Assembly (NCBI RefSeq): GCF_030272615.1
Contig: NC_081406.1
Coordinates: 234,766,922 to 234,830,921 of the forward strand
Length of the DNA: 64,000 bases
Direction: 5' to 3'
Source of the DNA: Cryptomeria japonica
Taxonomy: Eukaryota; Streptophyta; Pinopsida; Cupressales; Cupressaceae
The notes beneath the pieces are model-generated. The model was not told the DNA's origin. It saw nothing but the letters and a program-made list of their open reading frames with translations, and ran no database searches. Within the stretch, counting starts at the first letter, position 1; every line of letters begins with the position of its first letter. The position numbers and the translations under genes are program-made. Shown here one piece after another: positions 1-12,600 of the stretch.

Positions 1-2610
1 AACAGATCCTATTAGGAATCTCAATCTCTGTTAGGAGATAAGTCCGATTAAAAACTACCTTGCTAGAGGATTTTAGATCCACAGATGTGAACCACCTTGT
101 TAGAGGATTTACAAAAGGCTTTTGGGCCTACCCGGTTAAGGGCTATAGAGTTGTCAAAGATGTGAGTAATCAACAAGTGAGTGATCTAGCAAATAGCACA
201 GATTGCTTGGTTAGATCCTTGATAGCTCGTTCCTAATGCATTCCAGCATTACTTCAGTCTTCTATACATTCATACTCTCTCTGACTCCTCCACCACCTTA
301 CACCCTAACAACAACATCAACCGCAACAACAACCTAAAAGCCTAGACATGATATCCTTATAAAGGAATCTAATTTCATGTCGTTCCAATAGGATTACAAT
401 ACAATTCCCTAGGTTCAATGAACCTGGACAAACTTGGTAACATGACACAAAAAGCACCGTTAAAGTGTCAGCACCGTCAAACAATCGGTGGATGGTAACT
501 CATCACAAAATGTAGGTTTGGTAACTCATCATAGAGTATTACTGGTTCATACAAAATATTGGTTCAAGCAAAATGCCGGTTGCCGGTTTGACAAAATTGA
601 AGACTGGGAAATATGTGTTTTGTCACTCTGGTCCTTCATACCGCTTGATATCCTCGAACCACTTGGGGTCTACATACCACTTCAGATCGGTAAACACTTT
701 CTGCAAAACACCAATAGTCTAAGGACTATAATACATCATACCGATTGGAACAATTGTTGGTTGAGCATAGCTTATACATACAAAAATGATCTCAATGCAA
801 GTATGTGTCCATCAATGACAATCACATCATAAACATCAAAAATACCAACACAAGGAATACATCCCTTTCATGTTTTTGTTCTGTACATCTATGTCATAAA
901 TTTCACCATCCATATCATCTGGTCTATTTCAGTCAAAGTTTGTTAGATTCCCACATGGACCATTTTCATATCAAGCTACAACTGTATCATCAAAACCCTC
1001 TAACTCGATCAAAAACTGGATATGGGGTTTTATCGACAAAATGAAACAAAGTCTCAGCGAACAAAACAAACTTTTTCTATAGATTTCAAAGTCTTCAATG
1101 GGATATTTTGAGTTATGATGAAATGCCACGTTACACCGAAAGGCAATTGATTGTTAGTAGGACTTAACACAAGTAACATTGAAAAAGAATAATTTCAATT
1201 TATCTCCCACCAGCTAACAAAATGCAAGCTCAGTCTTGCTGAAAGGAAAGGTCTTGATGAAAGGAATATATTGGCCCAATGGTTACACATGCCTCTCCAT
1301 GCAAATATTCATTTGTTTATGTGATAGTAAACATGTGACATCAAAGCCTTTTAGTCAACCATCATGCACACCATTTCAGTATAACACATAGTCCGATAAA
1401 ACATGAAAGGGCTCTTGCCAAAACTCTATCTCACCTCAAAATAAGGCAATATCGCTAAGATAGAAGCACAATCACACTGAGAAAGTTTGTTTCAGTTAAG
1501 TTCCAAAGGATGGCCACAAGGAAGAAAAGGTCTTGTCAAAGGCAAACTCACACCGAAATCAAGATACATCAACCAAACAAAAAAACACATCATGCCAAAA
1601 AGAAGGCATATCGCTCTGACATGAACTTCATCATGCCAAATTCTAAATTCATTGTGAAAGGAAATATTTATTGGCATGATACACCAAAGGTCACATCGAA
1701 ACATAGATATTTCGACGTAGCGAGAAGTGACGACAGGAAGCTGGTTCGGTCTTGCCGAAAGGCAAGGTCTTATAAAAAAGGCTTTCACTTTGCACCATGA
1801 TAGCCCCACAAAAACAACTCAAGACCCAAGTAGACCAATGAGTGATCGCCATGCCAAACATGGTCCTACATGAACACTTCATCTACATGGACCTATAAAT
1901 GAAAGCCAACTGGACATCTGCAAACACTTCAGACAAAGTGAGCCCAACAATTGGGGGCTGGAGATAGGCCAAAAGTTAAAAGTGAGACCAAATTTGATAC
2001 ACTTCCACTTTTCTAGTCGGACATGATAGACTGATAAGAGGCTTGTCTTGGCCCCACATGAATAAATCAAGACCTGGGTGGACCAATCAAAAGTTTTCAA
2101 ACAAGTATTAATGGACACAAGGGAGAGGTGGGCATGACATTCCAAGGATACTCATGCACTAAATGGAGACCAACTTTCTTTAGTTGGATAGTTTGGATTA
2201 ATGTGTAATTGTGCGACTAGATGATCCTGCAAAAAGAAGCTAACCTCACAATTCCACAAGAAGGCATGTTGACCAGACAAAAACCAAAAAAGAAGGATGT
2301 CTCCAAGAAATAGTGACCACTACACCAAAAATGAACTCCATTGGTATAACAAAAAAGGGTTTGCATAGCCTAAAAATGATCACAATGATAGACCAAGTCA
2401 CACCAAACTGCAGGGATGTCACTGAGACAGAAGGATGGTATTGCCAAAAACTATCAAACACATTAATTTTCACTATTTTTAATCTGTAACAAGAATATAT
2501 CAGACTTGATGGATTTAGCAAGTTATGAGACCAGCTCAGAACTATGATGCCATGCCATTTTCACCTCTGCAACACATGAAATCACTTCTTTTGTGCCTAC
2601 CAATTCCTTT
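1..2610. other. left flank, no gene recognised
   Basis: This stretch is AT-rich and repetitive in style. It contains a short CAA-rich segment near 305-335 and motifs reminiscent of plant LTRs, such as repeated AAGGATTT-like and CCGGT-containing runs. Short open frames on both strands (for example 488-832 plus and 1492-1809 minus) overlap each other and show no domain, repeat or composition that supports coding. It probably consists of decayed retrotransposon sequence, but I could not find paired ends, a PBS or a TSD. Confidence 0.4.
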
Positions 2611-2885
2611 GCAACCTGCAACTTTTATGTAGCATAACACGACATGTTATGCACAGCTACATAACCTACATGTTATGTGCTTCACATGTCTGCAACTATT
2701 CTCTTGTTGACATCATTGAAAATCTAATGCCAATAATATCCCCCTTTTGCAACCTGCAACTTTTGTGTAGCATAACACGACATGTTATTCACAACTACAT
2801 AACCTGCATGTTATGCACTTCACCTATCTGCAACTGTTCTCTTGTTGACATTGATGAAAATCTAATGCCAATAATATCCCCCTTT
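2611..2885. repeat. two-copy tandem duplication, period about 138 bp
   Basis: Copy 1 (2611-2748) and copy 2 (2749-2885) both begin GCAACCTGCAACTTTT, pass through GTAGCATAACACGACATGTTAT and end near AATATCCCCCTTT. They differ at about ten scattered positions. The duplicated unit ends in a pyrimidine run that, read on the minus strand, looks like the polypurine tract next to a retrotransposon 3' LTR, so the duplication probably lies in the 3' internal part of an old minus-strand element. Confidence 0.8.
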
Positions 2886-3139
2886 GGCATTGATTTAAAC
2901 CCTGTTTCAAATCTTCTCCCCATTTGACAACAATGGAAAAGGGCCTGACCGAGACATATTCTTCTCCCCTATTGAGAAACAAAAAGATTGATATCTTATT
3001 GGAAATATGCATTGTCCCACTTTGACCATCATTGCATGCACAAATTTGGACTATCTAGAGCGCATGAAATTTCAATGAACCATTAGTACAATAAAAAAGA
3101 AGTGCTATTGGTTCTTGAAAAAAATTCAAATCTCCCCCT
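2886..3139. other. pyrimidine-rich spacer before element 3
   Basis: There is no coding signal. Several CTCCCC runs occur (near 2918, 2973 and 3131-3139), which on the minus strand are GGGGAG purine tracts of the kind found near the 3' end of Copia-like elements. The last five bases, CCCCT at 3135-3139, are the proposed left TSD of element 3; the right copy at 45562-45566 is CACCT, one mismatch. Confidence 0.4.
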
Positions 3140-4203
3140 TGTTGGAAAAAATGAACATTGAGAGGGGGGCATGAATCAGTGTTTTTCAATTTACAATGTC
3201 ATTAAAATGATTCTTAAACCACCATATGCATAAGAATGAAAATAAAGTTCAAAAACATAAACCAATCAACCACAAAACCATAACGCCAAGATTTTTACAT
3301 GGAAACCTGGAAAGGGAAAAACCACAATGGGATTTGAACCCACAATATTATTATACTTTGATTGGGAGTATGATAATATTACAAAAGTGGAATGCACTTG
3401 CATTCAGGCACATTGCCTAGAGCTCATTGCTCAATTACAAGAGGGATACAACCCAAAGGAAGGATCACTACCTTACAGAGATTACAAGTGATTACAATAA
3501 TGAATGAGATGAAGAATAGCATCTGCTAATGCCAATTAGTGGCTCCAGTTAAGCTCAATTAGCCTTCTGCAACTATTTTTTCTTCCTACTCTATTTTGCT
3601 ACTCTATCATATACTAGAGCACTAAACCCTCCAATCACATTCACAAAACTTTGAACATTCTCTAATACAAACTTCTCATACAAATATCATCATTCAAAAT
3701 GCTCAACCAAATCGGTCTTATATATCCACACTGCCAAAATAGATCAATTCCCATTTTGGCTTCCAAAAATTGCATAACATGCAACATGAAACGTGTATCC
3801 AACAAGTTGGCTCAATCCATCCACAAATCCATATGAAAACCTAAACAAAATGATAACAAGATTCACATATGTTGGCCCAATCTCCTTGAGCACAAAACAA
3901 ATCACCGAATTCTTCCCAAAGATTCCACACCACACGTTGCATCAAAATAGCTCTGTTCTACTTGAATTACCGAATATTGGGTCTTCAATCTCACTTATGA
4001 AACAACACTAGATATCAAAATTATGGAATAATATTCCTTGAACCTTAAATCAACTACCTCTATCACCACAACCAAAATCAAGATCTACACATTGTACTCA
4101 TACTTTGTCGGTTTTTGTATTCCACCTTCCAGACTTATGCCTAATGATAATATGACTTTTGATAAATCAGATTTACATGTACTCGATATGATTTCTGAAC
4201 TAA

Positions 4204-5738
4204 ATTTTTTATTACATGAAAAAAATGTTTTGAAGGGACCCCAAAACCCTTTACATCAAGTTAGAAAAAAGATAAAACTAGATAGGACCAACTAGATAGA
4301 GCAAGACAACAAACTAAAACAACTAGCAGATACAAAAAGCCAACAAGAGAGCCAAAAGTAACATAGGGATAGCATAGAAACACCTAAGGGACAACCAAGA
4401 GAATAGAATCAAATAACTAAGAAAATTTCTTGATAAGCTCCACTGCTTCTTTCTCTAGTTGGACCATTGAGGCAACAACACTCTTCAGATCCTCCAGATC
4501 CTTGGCTTGTTGATCCATCTTCCTCATACTTGCATAGGTTCTTTTACTAGATCCAATGGCCACACTTTCAAGGGTCAAGACCTTATCCTCTAAAATATCT
4601 ATCATGTTCTTTTCTAGTTGGAGCTGTTCCAGTTTACTAATAATCACTCTGAACTTATCAACAGAGGATTTAAAAAAAAATTGGCTTTGTTCTCCAATTT
4701 TCTTCAGGGTATTCTCATGACTGTGAATCCTCTTTTCCAATTTATTGAACCTAGCATCCACAACATTAAATTGGGAACCATAAGCTTTAGTAATAGCCTC
4801 TACATCGCTGATGGCTTTTGTTAATTCCTTTAGATAATTAGGTAAAGAGATGAGGTTACCTGTCCTGACAGCTTCAAGAATGTCTACTTTCTTAGAAGAA
4901 TCCTTCTATTTTGTGTTCAGACTTTCAATCTCCGAGTAGACCCATTCTATAACCCTATAAAACTTCATCATTCCACTCTTCATAGTATGAACCATGGAAA
5001 TAGGAGAATTGGTTCTATCTTTATTAAATTCTTGAAAAAATGGCATTATTCTTTAGGGTCTCAACATCAGCAACAGTGAATTTGTCTTTAGGAGGCAGAG
5101 TCACATCTTCCACCATATTCTTCGCCTCTTTCTTAACATCACGTCCATCTATTAGGATCCAAAGGAGTAGAAGGGGTATTTGAGGTGCCATCCACCTTTG
5201 GATTGATTTCAGTTATAACAGGATTGCGCTTTGTTTTCTTCTTAGGTAGTGGGGTAGCATTTTCACTTTCAGTCTCCATATCATCATCATCCTCATCATC
5301 TTCTTCAAACTAGCTTTCCTCCTCCTACACCTTATTCCTACTTCTTTTAACCCCTTTGTTGGAAGTATGTATGGCTGACCCAGAAGCCATATGTTTATCC
5401 TTCCCCTTTCTAGTTCCTTTGGTGGAGGTATCCCTGTTAAAATCATCTTCCAGCTCTGTATCAAAACCCTCATCTTCACTATCATTTGAGTTATCTAACT
5501 CATCTCTTGAGTTTGATAGCTCAATGATATAATATTGAACAAAGGTGGCATCAACATGGTTGTATAAAATAAACATTAACCCTTCATGCATGGGAGGATT
5601 TCTATCTAGGTTAGCCCTAAAATCCTTTATACTAGTATTTAAGGAACTATACATGTGGAAAGGAATAGACACCATATATTTATGGCGGAAGTGGTTCAAG
5701 AGAAAAAATGATAGCCATTAACATGAGAGTATCTACTA
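4204..5738 (-). mobile_element. 5'-truncated LINE-type insertion carrying the coiled-coil cargo module
   Basis: The partner LTR reads straight through this position, so the 1535 bp are an insertion. It is flanked by a 16-bp duplication, ATGATTTCTGAACTAA at 4188-4203 and the same with one C/T change at 5739-5754, the length expected from target-primed reverse transcription. The minus-strand 3' end is A-rich (CATGTAATAAAAAAT) and resembles the 3' end of the chimeric LINE at 58983. The 5' end stops inside the cargo protein just upstream of an NHFRH motif, which fits 5' truncation. No LINE enzyme domain is left. Confidence 0.75.
4417..5738 (-). pseudogene. fragment of the LINE-borne cargo protein
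   Basis: From the 5' side the minus strand encodes an NHFRHKYMVSIPFHMYSSLN segment (near 5699-5640), then PMHEGLMFILYNH, then a long acidic and Ser/Asp-rich linker with basic clusters, and finally a coiled-coil region (4761-4417, for example LEKRIHSHENTLKKI and LEQLQLEKNMIDILEDK) ending in a stop. The same order, NHFRHGAKKSLPFYLASSLN, then AHQGLILLIYEHL, an acidic linker and a coiled coil, is seen at 60507-59158, so these are two copies of one family. The reading frame shifts at least twice and has stops, so it is dead. I do not recognise its function; the segment looks like the helical plant transposon-associated domains of unknown role. Confidence 0.6.
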
Positions 5739-5827
5739 ATGATTTTTGAACTAAGTTTCCATCAATGACAACTCTTAATCATTTCCCATGCACCAATCTT
5801 CACCAAAATAGTCTCTCTTGTCAACAA

Positions 5828-5838
5828 TCTCCCCCTTT
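5828..5838 (-). other. polypurine tract of element 3
   Basis: TCTCCCCCTTT on the plus strand is AAAGGGGGAGA on the minus strand, directly upstream of the 3' LTR start (TGTTGAC on the minus strand). This is where plus-strand DNA synthesis is primed in LTR elements. Confidence 0.7.
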
Positions 5839-5948
5839 GGCATTGAGGGAAACACAGTGAAAAATGAATTGTACACTCAAAGATGCAAAAGTTCAAAGCT
5901 TCAAAAATATGCAAGACTCTACAAGCACAACAAGCTCTTCCTAAGAAC

Positions 5949-8900
5949 TATTAGTCTCAAATTTTGATTTCCGTCTTATCCCCCTGTAAGAAAATGAATA
6001 ACTCTTTCTACATATGAAGAGATCAAGGAAAAAAGAACCTTAGAGTAACATATAACAAGGTTTTGAGAACCTTCTACACTTTGAACTTATCCAAAGTTCA
6101 GGCGGGTATACCTTTTGTGAATACTTTCACACCTTTAAATAGGATCCATAGTAAACCAGTGTCAAAAACCAGTGGATTTCATCACCTCAACATAAATTGA
6201 AATATTTGAATAAAAACTTATATACTTCTTCAATATTGATCTTCAAGTAAATTAGAAAGAATCCCACAACAAGTACCAGTGCCTTATCCAGGCCATAGAG
6301 TCACCTAAATCAAGCAATAATTTTCAACAATTGAACATTCTGATATGCCTCATCATCTCATCTTTCATGAACCTCATACATGCCTAACATATACATAGAT
6401 CCTTTCCCATTTAACTAAAATAATTCATCAAATTCATGGCAATAGACAATAGGTTTGCTAACAGAAATATTCCTTGCACATTTAATCCCTCTTCTTAAGA
6501 GAAAAGCCAGAAATAATGTCTATAAGATTGCCTTACAATCCATGCTCATTCAAACAACCCTAGATTATCCAAATGAAACTAGCAAAATACAGAATGCACA
6601 CAAGAAGGCAAAGAAATTTTAGGCCTAAAAGTTTGATTTATATATTTAAATTCATTCTTGAAAATATTACATCATCCAGAGTCATCTCCTTGAAACCAAA
6701 AAAAGAAACCTAAATATATTTTGTTAGAGTTTCTTTACAAAATTCTTGTGGTGTCATTTTTACTAGTCCTGGTATCCATTTATAACATTATGGATGCATA
6801 CAAGCTTTAGACATTCCTAGAAAGGTTTGTTACAAACCATTTTACTCTCCAAGAAATAGTTGCAAGTCTTTTTCAATATCAACAACCTCTTCCATTTGTT
6901 GTTCTACTGCAACCTCTTCTATCTACTCTGGAGTATCTTCTTTTTGCCCAATATATTTGTCCTTCCACTCTTGGAACACATCATCACTTGGCCAAGCAAA
7001 GCTAATATTCTTCTGTTTCATCCCTTCTAGCCTTTTCCAAGTGACCCTTAACTGCCCAATTTTTGTTTCTATGAAACCATAATGTGATTTCACCTTTTCA
7101 ACCTCTTCAATTGTCTGGACAAATAAGGATGTGTCATCAGTGTTAATGATTTCATTAACCCTTTGGGACAATTTATGGTCCAGCTCTTCTAGCCATGCCT
7201 TGTCCTCTTTCAACTAGATTGGACCAACAAAACCCCCTGGAAACAATTCATATTTGTGATCTAGTTATGGGTCATCTCTTCTGAATATGTTGCATCCCTT
7301 ACAAAATGTACTATCTCTCAGTACCATGGTTGTGTCTCAATACTGGTGACCAAGATGTTCTCAACTTCAACATTATTCACTTCAATATCAAGAAGGTTTG
7401 ATTCAGCCATCAGCTTAGCAAGGCCTAAACCTCTCACCAATTTAGTGATCTTAATCTCTAAATCAAACTCTTGGATTTTGGTTCAACTTCCTTCCCCACT
7501 CTTTGCCTTTTAAGGGAATCTTGGATGTCAATGACATCTTCAATTGCTCTTTTCCCTCTTGAAGTGGAAGGCTCACCTTTCACTGGCATCATCACACTGT
7601 ACTTTGATTTCTTATGCATCACATAATCACCAGGTGGGATAGCCTTAGCAAAGGCAGGCTTAGCTAGGACCAATTTAACCCTATCAGGATCATTTTGCAT
7701 TGTAGCCTCCCTTTTTTTTTTCAAGGTTTGCATGAGGTCTTCAAAATAAAGAATCAAGAATTTGACTTTCTCCTCAAAAGGGTTGAAGCTAGAAAGAGGG
7801 TCATAACTACTATCAAATTGATGAATAAAGTCAAGAGCCCTTTTATATGCAACCCACTTCTCCTTCCTCATTTCTTGCTCATATAAATTGAATTCATTCC
7901 TAATTAAATCTTCAGGGATCTGAAATTGGTGAGGCCTACCTTTACACACTGCCCTCTTTCTAAACATGCCATTGAAAAAGTCCTCAGGGTTTGCACATCT
8001 TGAAACTACAACTGACAACCTATATGGCTTAAAGAATTCTTCAAAATATTTCTAGCCACCTTTAGTGATCACAAAATGATGGGCCACAATAATGGTTGGG
8101 AAAATGGTCCCTTTAACCCTATTTGTCAGCTCTATCTCTTCTACACCTCTAATTTGCCTCAAGACTTTTGCAATCCCTATCTTCAATGGGACCTGATAGG
8201 GCAATAGATAAGGAGTACCTCTAAAACCATACACTCTGAAAATGGTAGAAACAAGGTACAAATACATATCTCCCCAATTGTGAACAATCTTAATACCTTC
8301 AACAACTCTTTAGGCCTGAGGAATTCCAAGAGAGCCTTAGAAATCCTAGGGTTTTCTGTGCACAGAAGAATCCTAATTTTAGATGCAAAGCATCTATCAA
8401 ACTTTAGATAACTAGCATCCTCTCTATCCTAGGATAAAACAATGCTCCAAAGTTGAACAAGCATCTCTTCCTTATCTTTCACCTTAACCAAATCCATTTC
8501 CTTTGCAAAATAGTCAGCACCCTTGAACAAAAGCATGTGCATTAAAAGAGAGTACCATCCAAATAGTTTGTCCACCTTACCATTTTTTATCCCTACTAGC
8601 CCGGTATGAATTGCATTAGTTAGATAGGGTGCATAATCAAATGGTATTGCCAGAGAGGGGTTTAGAATCTGTGCAATCATCAGCATGTAATGGGTTGGCA
8701 TGTTTTTCTCAGCATCTTCTCCAAAAATCTGACAAAGTGCCCAATACATGCCCTTAGCTCTTAGAGTAAACAAATTCAAGGAGAAGGGTTCCATTGTACT
8801 GGGGCCTACAACTATCAAAAATCCTATTTTAACAAAGAACTCTTTCAATGGGCCACTTCTAAGGTGATCCCTTTGTGCATCATAAACCTAGGCCAGTGAT

Positions 8901-9585
8901 TCAAAATCAATAGGCTCTAACAAATTTGAAGATTCACTGAGCTTGAACACACTTTTGAAATTCATCATATTTAATTTCAATCAGGGGTGATCCTTTCACA
9001 TTCCTGATACATCTAGCTATAGGGTCATAATTTTGTGTAATCAAAGTCAATAAATCTACATCCATGAATACACCAGGAACTATAATCTTCCCCACATCCA
9101 ATTCCCATATGCTATTTAAAGGGGCAAGGGAATGTCTCTGACCAAAACCTACTTTGAACAATCCTAAACCTGATAGCCCTATTTTTGGATCCCTTAACCA
9201 ATTACCTTTATCGTATAAGCCATCCCCAATTCTTAGGCGAGGGTTCTTTGGTACCAATTCTTTAGCTTTAGCCCCGACATTGGTAGATATAGTTAACTAT
9301 TCCAAAAAAGCATCACAAATGTTCCTATCCTGGTAATTCACTTTTCCTATCAACTCCCTTCTTGGTGCCATCTTGATAATGCAACTATATCAATTGAGAC
9401 TTGCACAGACCTCTAGTGAAACAATTCACACAGCAATCACCGACTTTAGACCAGAATTAGCAAGAAAAAGCATAAAAAAATTGTTATTCGCTTGAAGAAA
9501 ACCGCTCTGCACCAATTGCTCTACAATAGACTCGTTGAAATGATGCCAACATTCAAGTTGATGCGAACATTAAACACTGATAACA
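5949..9585 (-). mobile_element. solo LTR of a relative of element 1
   Basis: On the minus strand this 3637-bp segment begins TGTTATCAGTGTTT, matching the element 1 LTR start TGTTATCACTGTTT, and ends in a region matching the element 1 LTR end, with shared stretches around the GGTATACCC and GTGTAGAAGGT motifs. It is flanked by a perfect 5-bp duplication AGAAC at 5944-5948 and 9586-9590. The terminal TG at the plus-strand left end has mutated to TA. It is shorter than the 6450-bp LTRs because the promoter repeat array upstream of the gene is missing (214 bp instead of 1869 bp) and about 1.1 kb of the gene is deleted. No internal region or second LTR is present, as expected after recombination between the LTRs of a former full element. 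Confidence 0.85.
6923..9371 (-). pseudogene. LTR-encoded protein, decayed homologue of the element 1 LTR gene
   Basis: Starting at an ATG at 9371 the frame reads MAPRRELIGKVNYQDRNICD, matching MAPKREFSGKVDYLERSVCD of the element 1 LTR gene. Homology continues through GDGLYDKGNWLRDPKIGLSG, FDYAPYLTNAIHTGLVGIKN, LPYQVPLKIGIAKVLRQ and DPEDFFNGMFRKRAVCKGRP to the C-terminal SFAWPSDDVFQEWKDKY. There are at least two frameshifts and several stops; the stop near 9299 is TAG where the intact relative has CAG. About 1.1 kb coding for the coiled-coil middle is missing between 7458 and 7213. Function is unknown. Its presence shows that LTR coding is a property of the family, not an accident of one copy. 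Confidence 0.8.
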
Positions 9586-9639
9586 AGAACATACATCATT
9601 TTTCACCTCACTCTCTCCCCCTTTGACAGCAATGCCAAA

Positions 9640-12600
9640 TATAGGAATCCACCAAAATCTATATACATTGACTTACAAAAGTTTGAAGATATCATCAAAA
9701 ATTGTCTTCAAAGAATCCATGTGCGTATCCCAACCTTCGTTTGAATTCTCTAAAATATTGATCAGAGAACTGAACAAGTAAGCATGCATTTATGCTCCTC
9801 TACAATCATTCAAAACACTCTTATTCAGAGCATCTATTGCATCTCGCTTACTACTGATCAAGGATTCTATCTAGGGAGTGATAACGCATCTTAGTTCTCC
9901 CACTCTACCCAAAAAAGTTTCCTTCTCCTGACTTAATCTCTTTATTATATCAAGTATAACCAGAACTTGACCTTCAAAATTGCTAGCAAAAACTAATCGA
10001 GGTGCATACGATTGAGATATGCTAGCTAACTACTCTTCACACTCTTTAATTTTCTTGTCAATTAAGGAAAAAATAGACATGACTTGTATATTTGACCAAC
10101 TTCATCTAATGCATCTTGTATATTCTTCATAGCAGTTATCAAAAGAACCCTATCTCCTTCAATCATATTGAAAATTGTCCTCATTCTCATAGAATTAAAC
10201 TGAGTCAAAATTCTAGCATCTTCTACCTTCTCCAAAGATATAAAATGAGAATATATTGCATTAAGTAGGCTTCTAAGCTTACCAGAGGGAGTATCACCTG
10301 AATCAGACTTAAATGATGGCAAAATTTTCTCTAATACACCTACGGCAATAGTTATCAACTCTTTATCTGTGGTGTGAGACTTGAGTAAGTCCTCACTAGA
10401 TTTAGCTTGTGTAAGAGTTGCTAGCTTCAATGCTTGGATAGGAGATAATGAACTCAGATCAATAGGCCCTTGAGTGAAATCATCTGAATCAATGGCATTT
10501 TTCTTTTCTTTATTTTCTATAGTGTCTCTTTCCACTGTCACCAGAGCTTGATCATCCTTGTCTTCTCCTTTCTCCCCATCCACCTCAATAGCTACAACTT
10601 TTACATCATCTTTACCCTTCTCCACATCAAATTGTCTCTTTTCTACATCAACTTTACCAATCTCCTTAGCTGCCCTTTTAGAATCAACTTCTATAATTGG
10701 AGGATCTTCTTCAGCTTCACCAAAGTCATCAACCCTCTAATCAACATCACCAATTATTGCATGTACATTGGTCTGCTTTGCTAGAATGGCTTTTTTAGAT
10801 CACTGATCTTTTTGCACATCCGGAACCTCTACTTTTACTTCTATAATGGAAGTTTCTTGTGATTGGTCCTCTAATTGGGTGTCATCTTGTGTTGGATTAA
10901 CATCATATATGTGCTCTTTCAAAAATTATTTCAAAATTTCTTTTGTCTCTTTAACTACTTCATTTATCTTACCAAGAATGATTTTATTGACTATGTTTTT
11001 TCTTTAGAATCCATCATTTGCAAGCTTAAGCAATCTATCAATTTCACCTTTAGAAATGATAGAAGATAAATTCACTAATACATATTATTTTATTCTTTCA
11101 TCCTCTACACTGGCAGTATGCCTCCTTGCATCCAAAATATCATAAAATTCCTTTGAAATCATAGATGACATCTCTATCAAGGTTTTTTAATAAACATTTC
11201 TATACTATACAACTACTTCATCAATATCTCTCTGATCATTGTCATTACAGTTTTAATAATATAAAGGTATATTCTTCAAATTTCCTTCCTTTAGCACTTC
11301 ATCAATAATTTTACTTAATGTCATTGGGGGAACAACATCACAAGCACTTTCTACTTTGCCACACTTTAGAGATTCATCCAATTCATACTTTGGCCTCTTT
11401 CTTTCTCTAGCTCTACTAGATGGTTCAACTTATGTCCTTGGCCTCTTGGGCAGCTAGGATCCACCGGATTGAGGCTTCGTTACTACCCTAGCATAGGTAG
11501 TTGTCTTCTTCACCTCTTACATCACTTCATCAAAGTCTATCTCTACATCTTCAATAGTGGCTACAACATATTCCCTTTGTGGCTTCTCCTTCTTCCTCTT
11601 CTCAGCTCCATCAGTTGACTTGCTTTGTGGCTTGGGTGGAGGAATAGGCTTTCGTGCACTGGAGGTAGGTGTAGAGTGGGTTTTCCTTGGCTTGGATTGT
11701 TTGGGAGGAGTGCAGACCAGTTTTATCTTTTAAGTCTTCACCATGTCCTCTTCCTTCAATATATTTTTCTCCCCAACCCTTTGAACAAATTCTTTTGTTA
11801 TTCCCATTGGTTCAGCAAGCTCTTCAACTTCCTTTCTGACCTTCCTCTTTCTTGCAGGCTCAGTAAATTTCTTGTGAAGGTCTAAATATTTCTCCTTAAA
11901 GTACCAAACCTCTCTTCTATTTAATATACCGATTTAATCAATAGGTGTTGAGCATATACATCAAGTGTGTTTCCATCCACTTCATACCCCATGGGCATGA
12001 TCCAAACTGTTCTTGGTTCTGCTGCCTCCATATGGCATTTATCTTTGTCTACTATAAAATAGATAATAATCTCATATTTTTCAACAATGTCTTCTCGGAT
12101 CCTCTCTACTTTGCATCATTTCCTAAAATGATTTAAAGCAACCCACAAAGAAGATTTATGTTGTACTATATCACCCAATCCCTAAAAACCTTCTTTAATT
12201 TGGATGACCACCAGTTTATCATAAGCCCATTGTATTTTTTCAATATCGAGGATTTCATTCAAAAAGTCAAGCGCCAAACAAAAATTCAGAGAATCAAACT
12301 TAAAAAAATGTTTCTTATCTTGTTTTATATTTTTTAAATTGCTCATTAACTCACTAAGAAGTATTCCACATAGATCATATCTCTTGTCCTCCTTGAGCAT
12401 CTAATAAGGTGCATATATTGCAGTACCAGATACTAAATTTTGTCTGTTGGATTGGTACATCTTATATCATGTCACCTTTGAATCAAATCTCACATCATAT
12501 TCAATCATATAACTTATTTTCATCGACCAACTATCATGTTGGGATGTGGTAACCTTTGTCACTATTTTGTTCTTGACATTTCTTAGACCAGGGATCTCAC

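Larger units (their letters stand above)
3140..5826 (-). repeat. 3' LTR of element 3, interrupted
   Basis: This repeat aligns along its length with 42737-45561, from the GAGAGGGGGG/GTGAATCAGTG side to the CATGCACCAATCTTCA side ending TCAACA at 5826. Removing the insertion at 4204-5738 and one TSD copy leaves about 1136 bp, close to the 1148 bp of its partner. The end bases are TG (3140) and CA (5826). It contains a block near 3285-3325, CCAAGATTTTTACATGGAAA and following, that recurs in the other Copia-like LTRs of the window. Confidence 0.8.

Noticed and set aside
488-1044. Open frames of 114 and 79 codons on the plus strand
   Set aside because: No domain, biased composition or conserved neighbour; they overlap and sit in repeat-like flank sequence.
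1492-1809. Overlapping open frames on both strands near 1.5-1.8 kb
   Set aside because: Both strands are open over the same bases with no coding feature; low complexity explains it.
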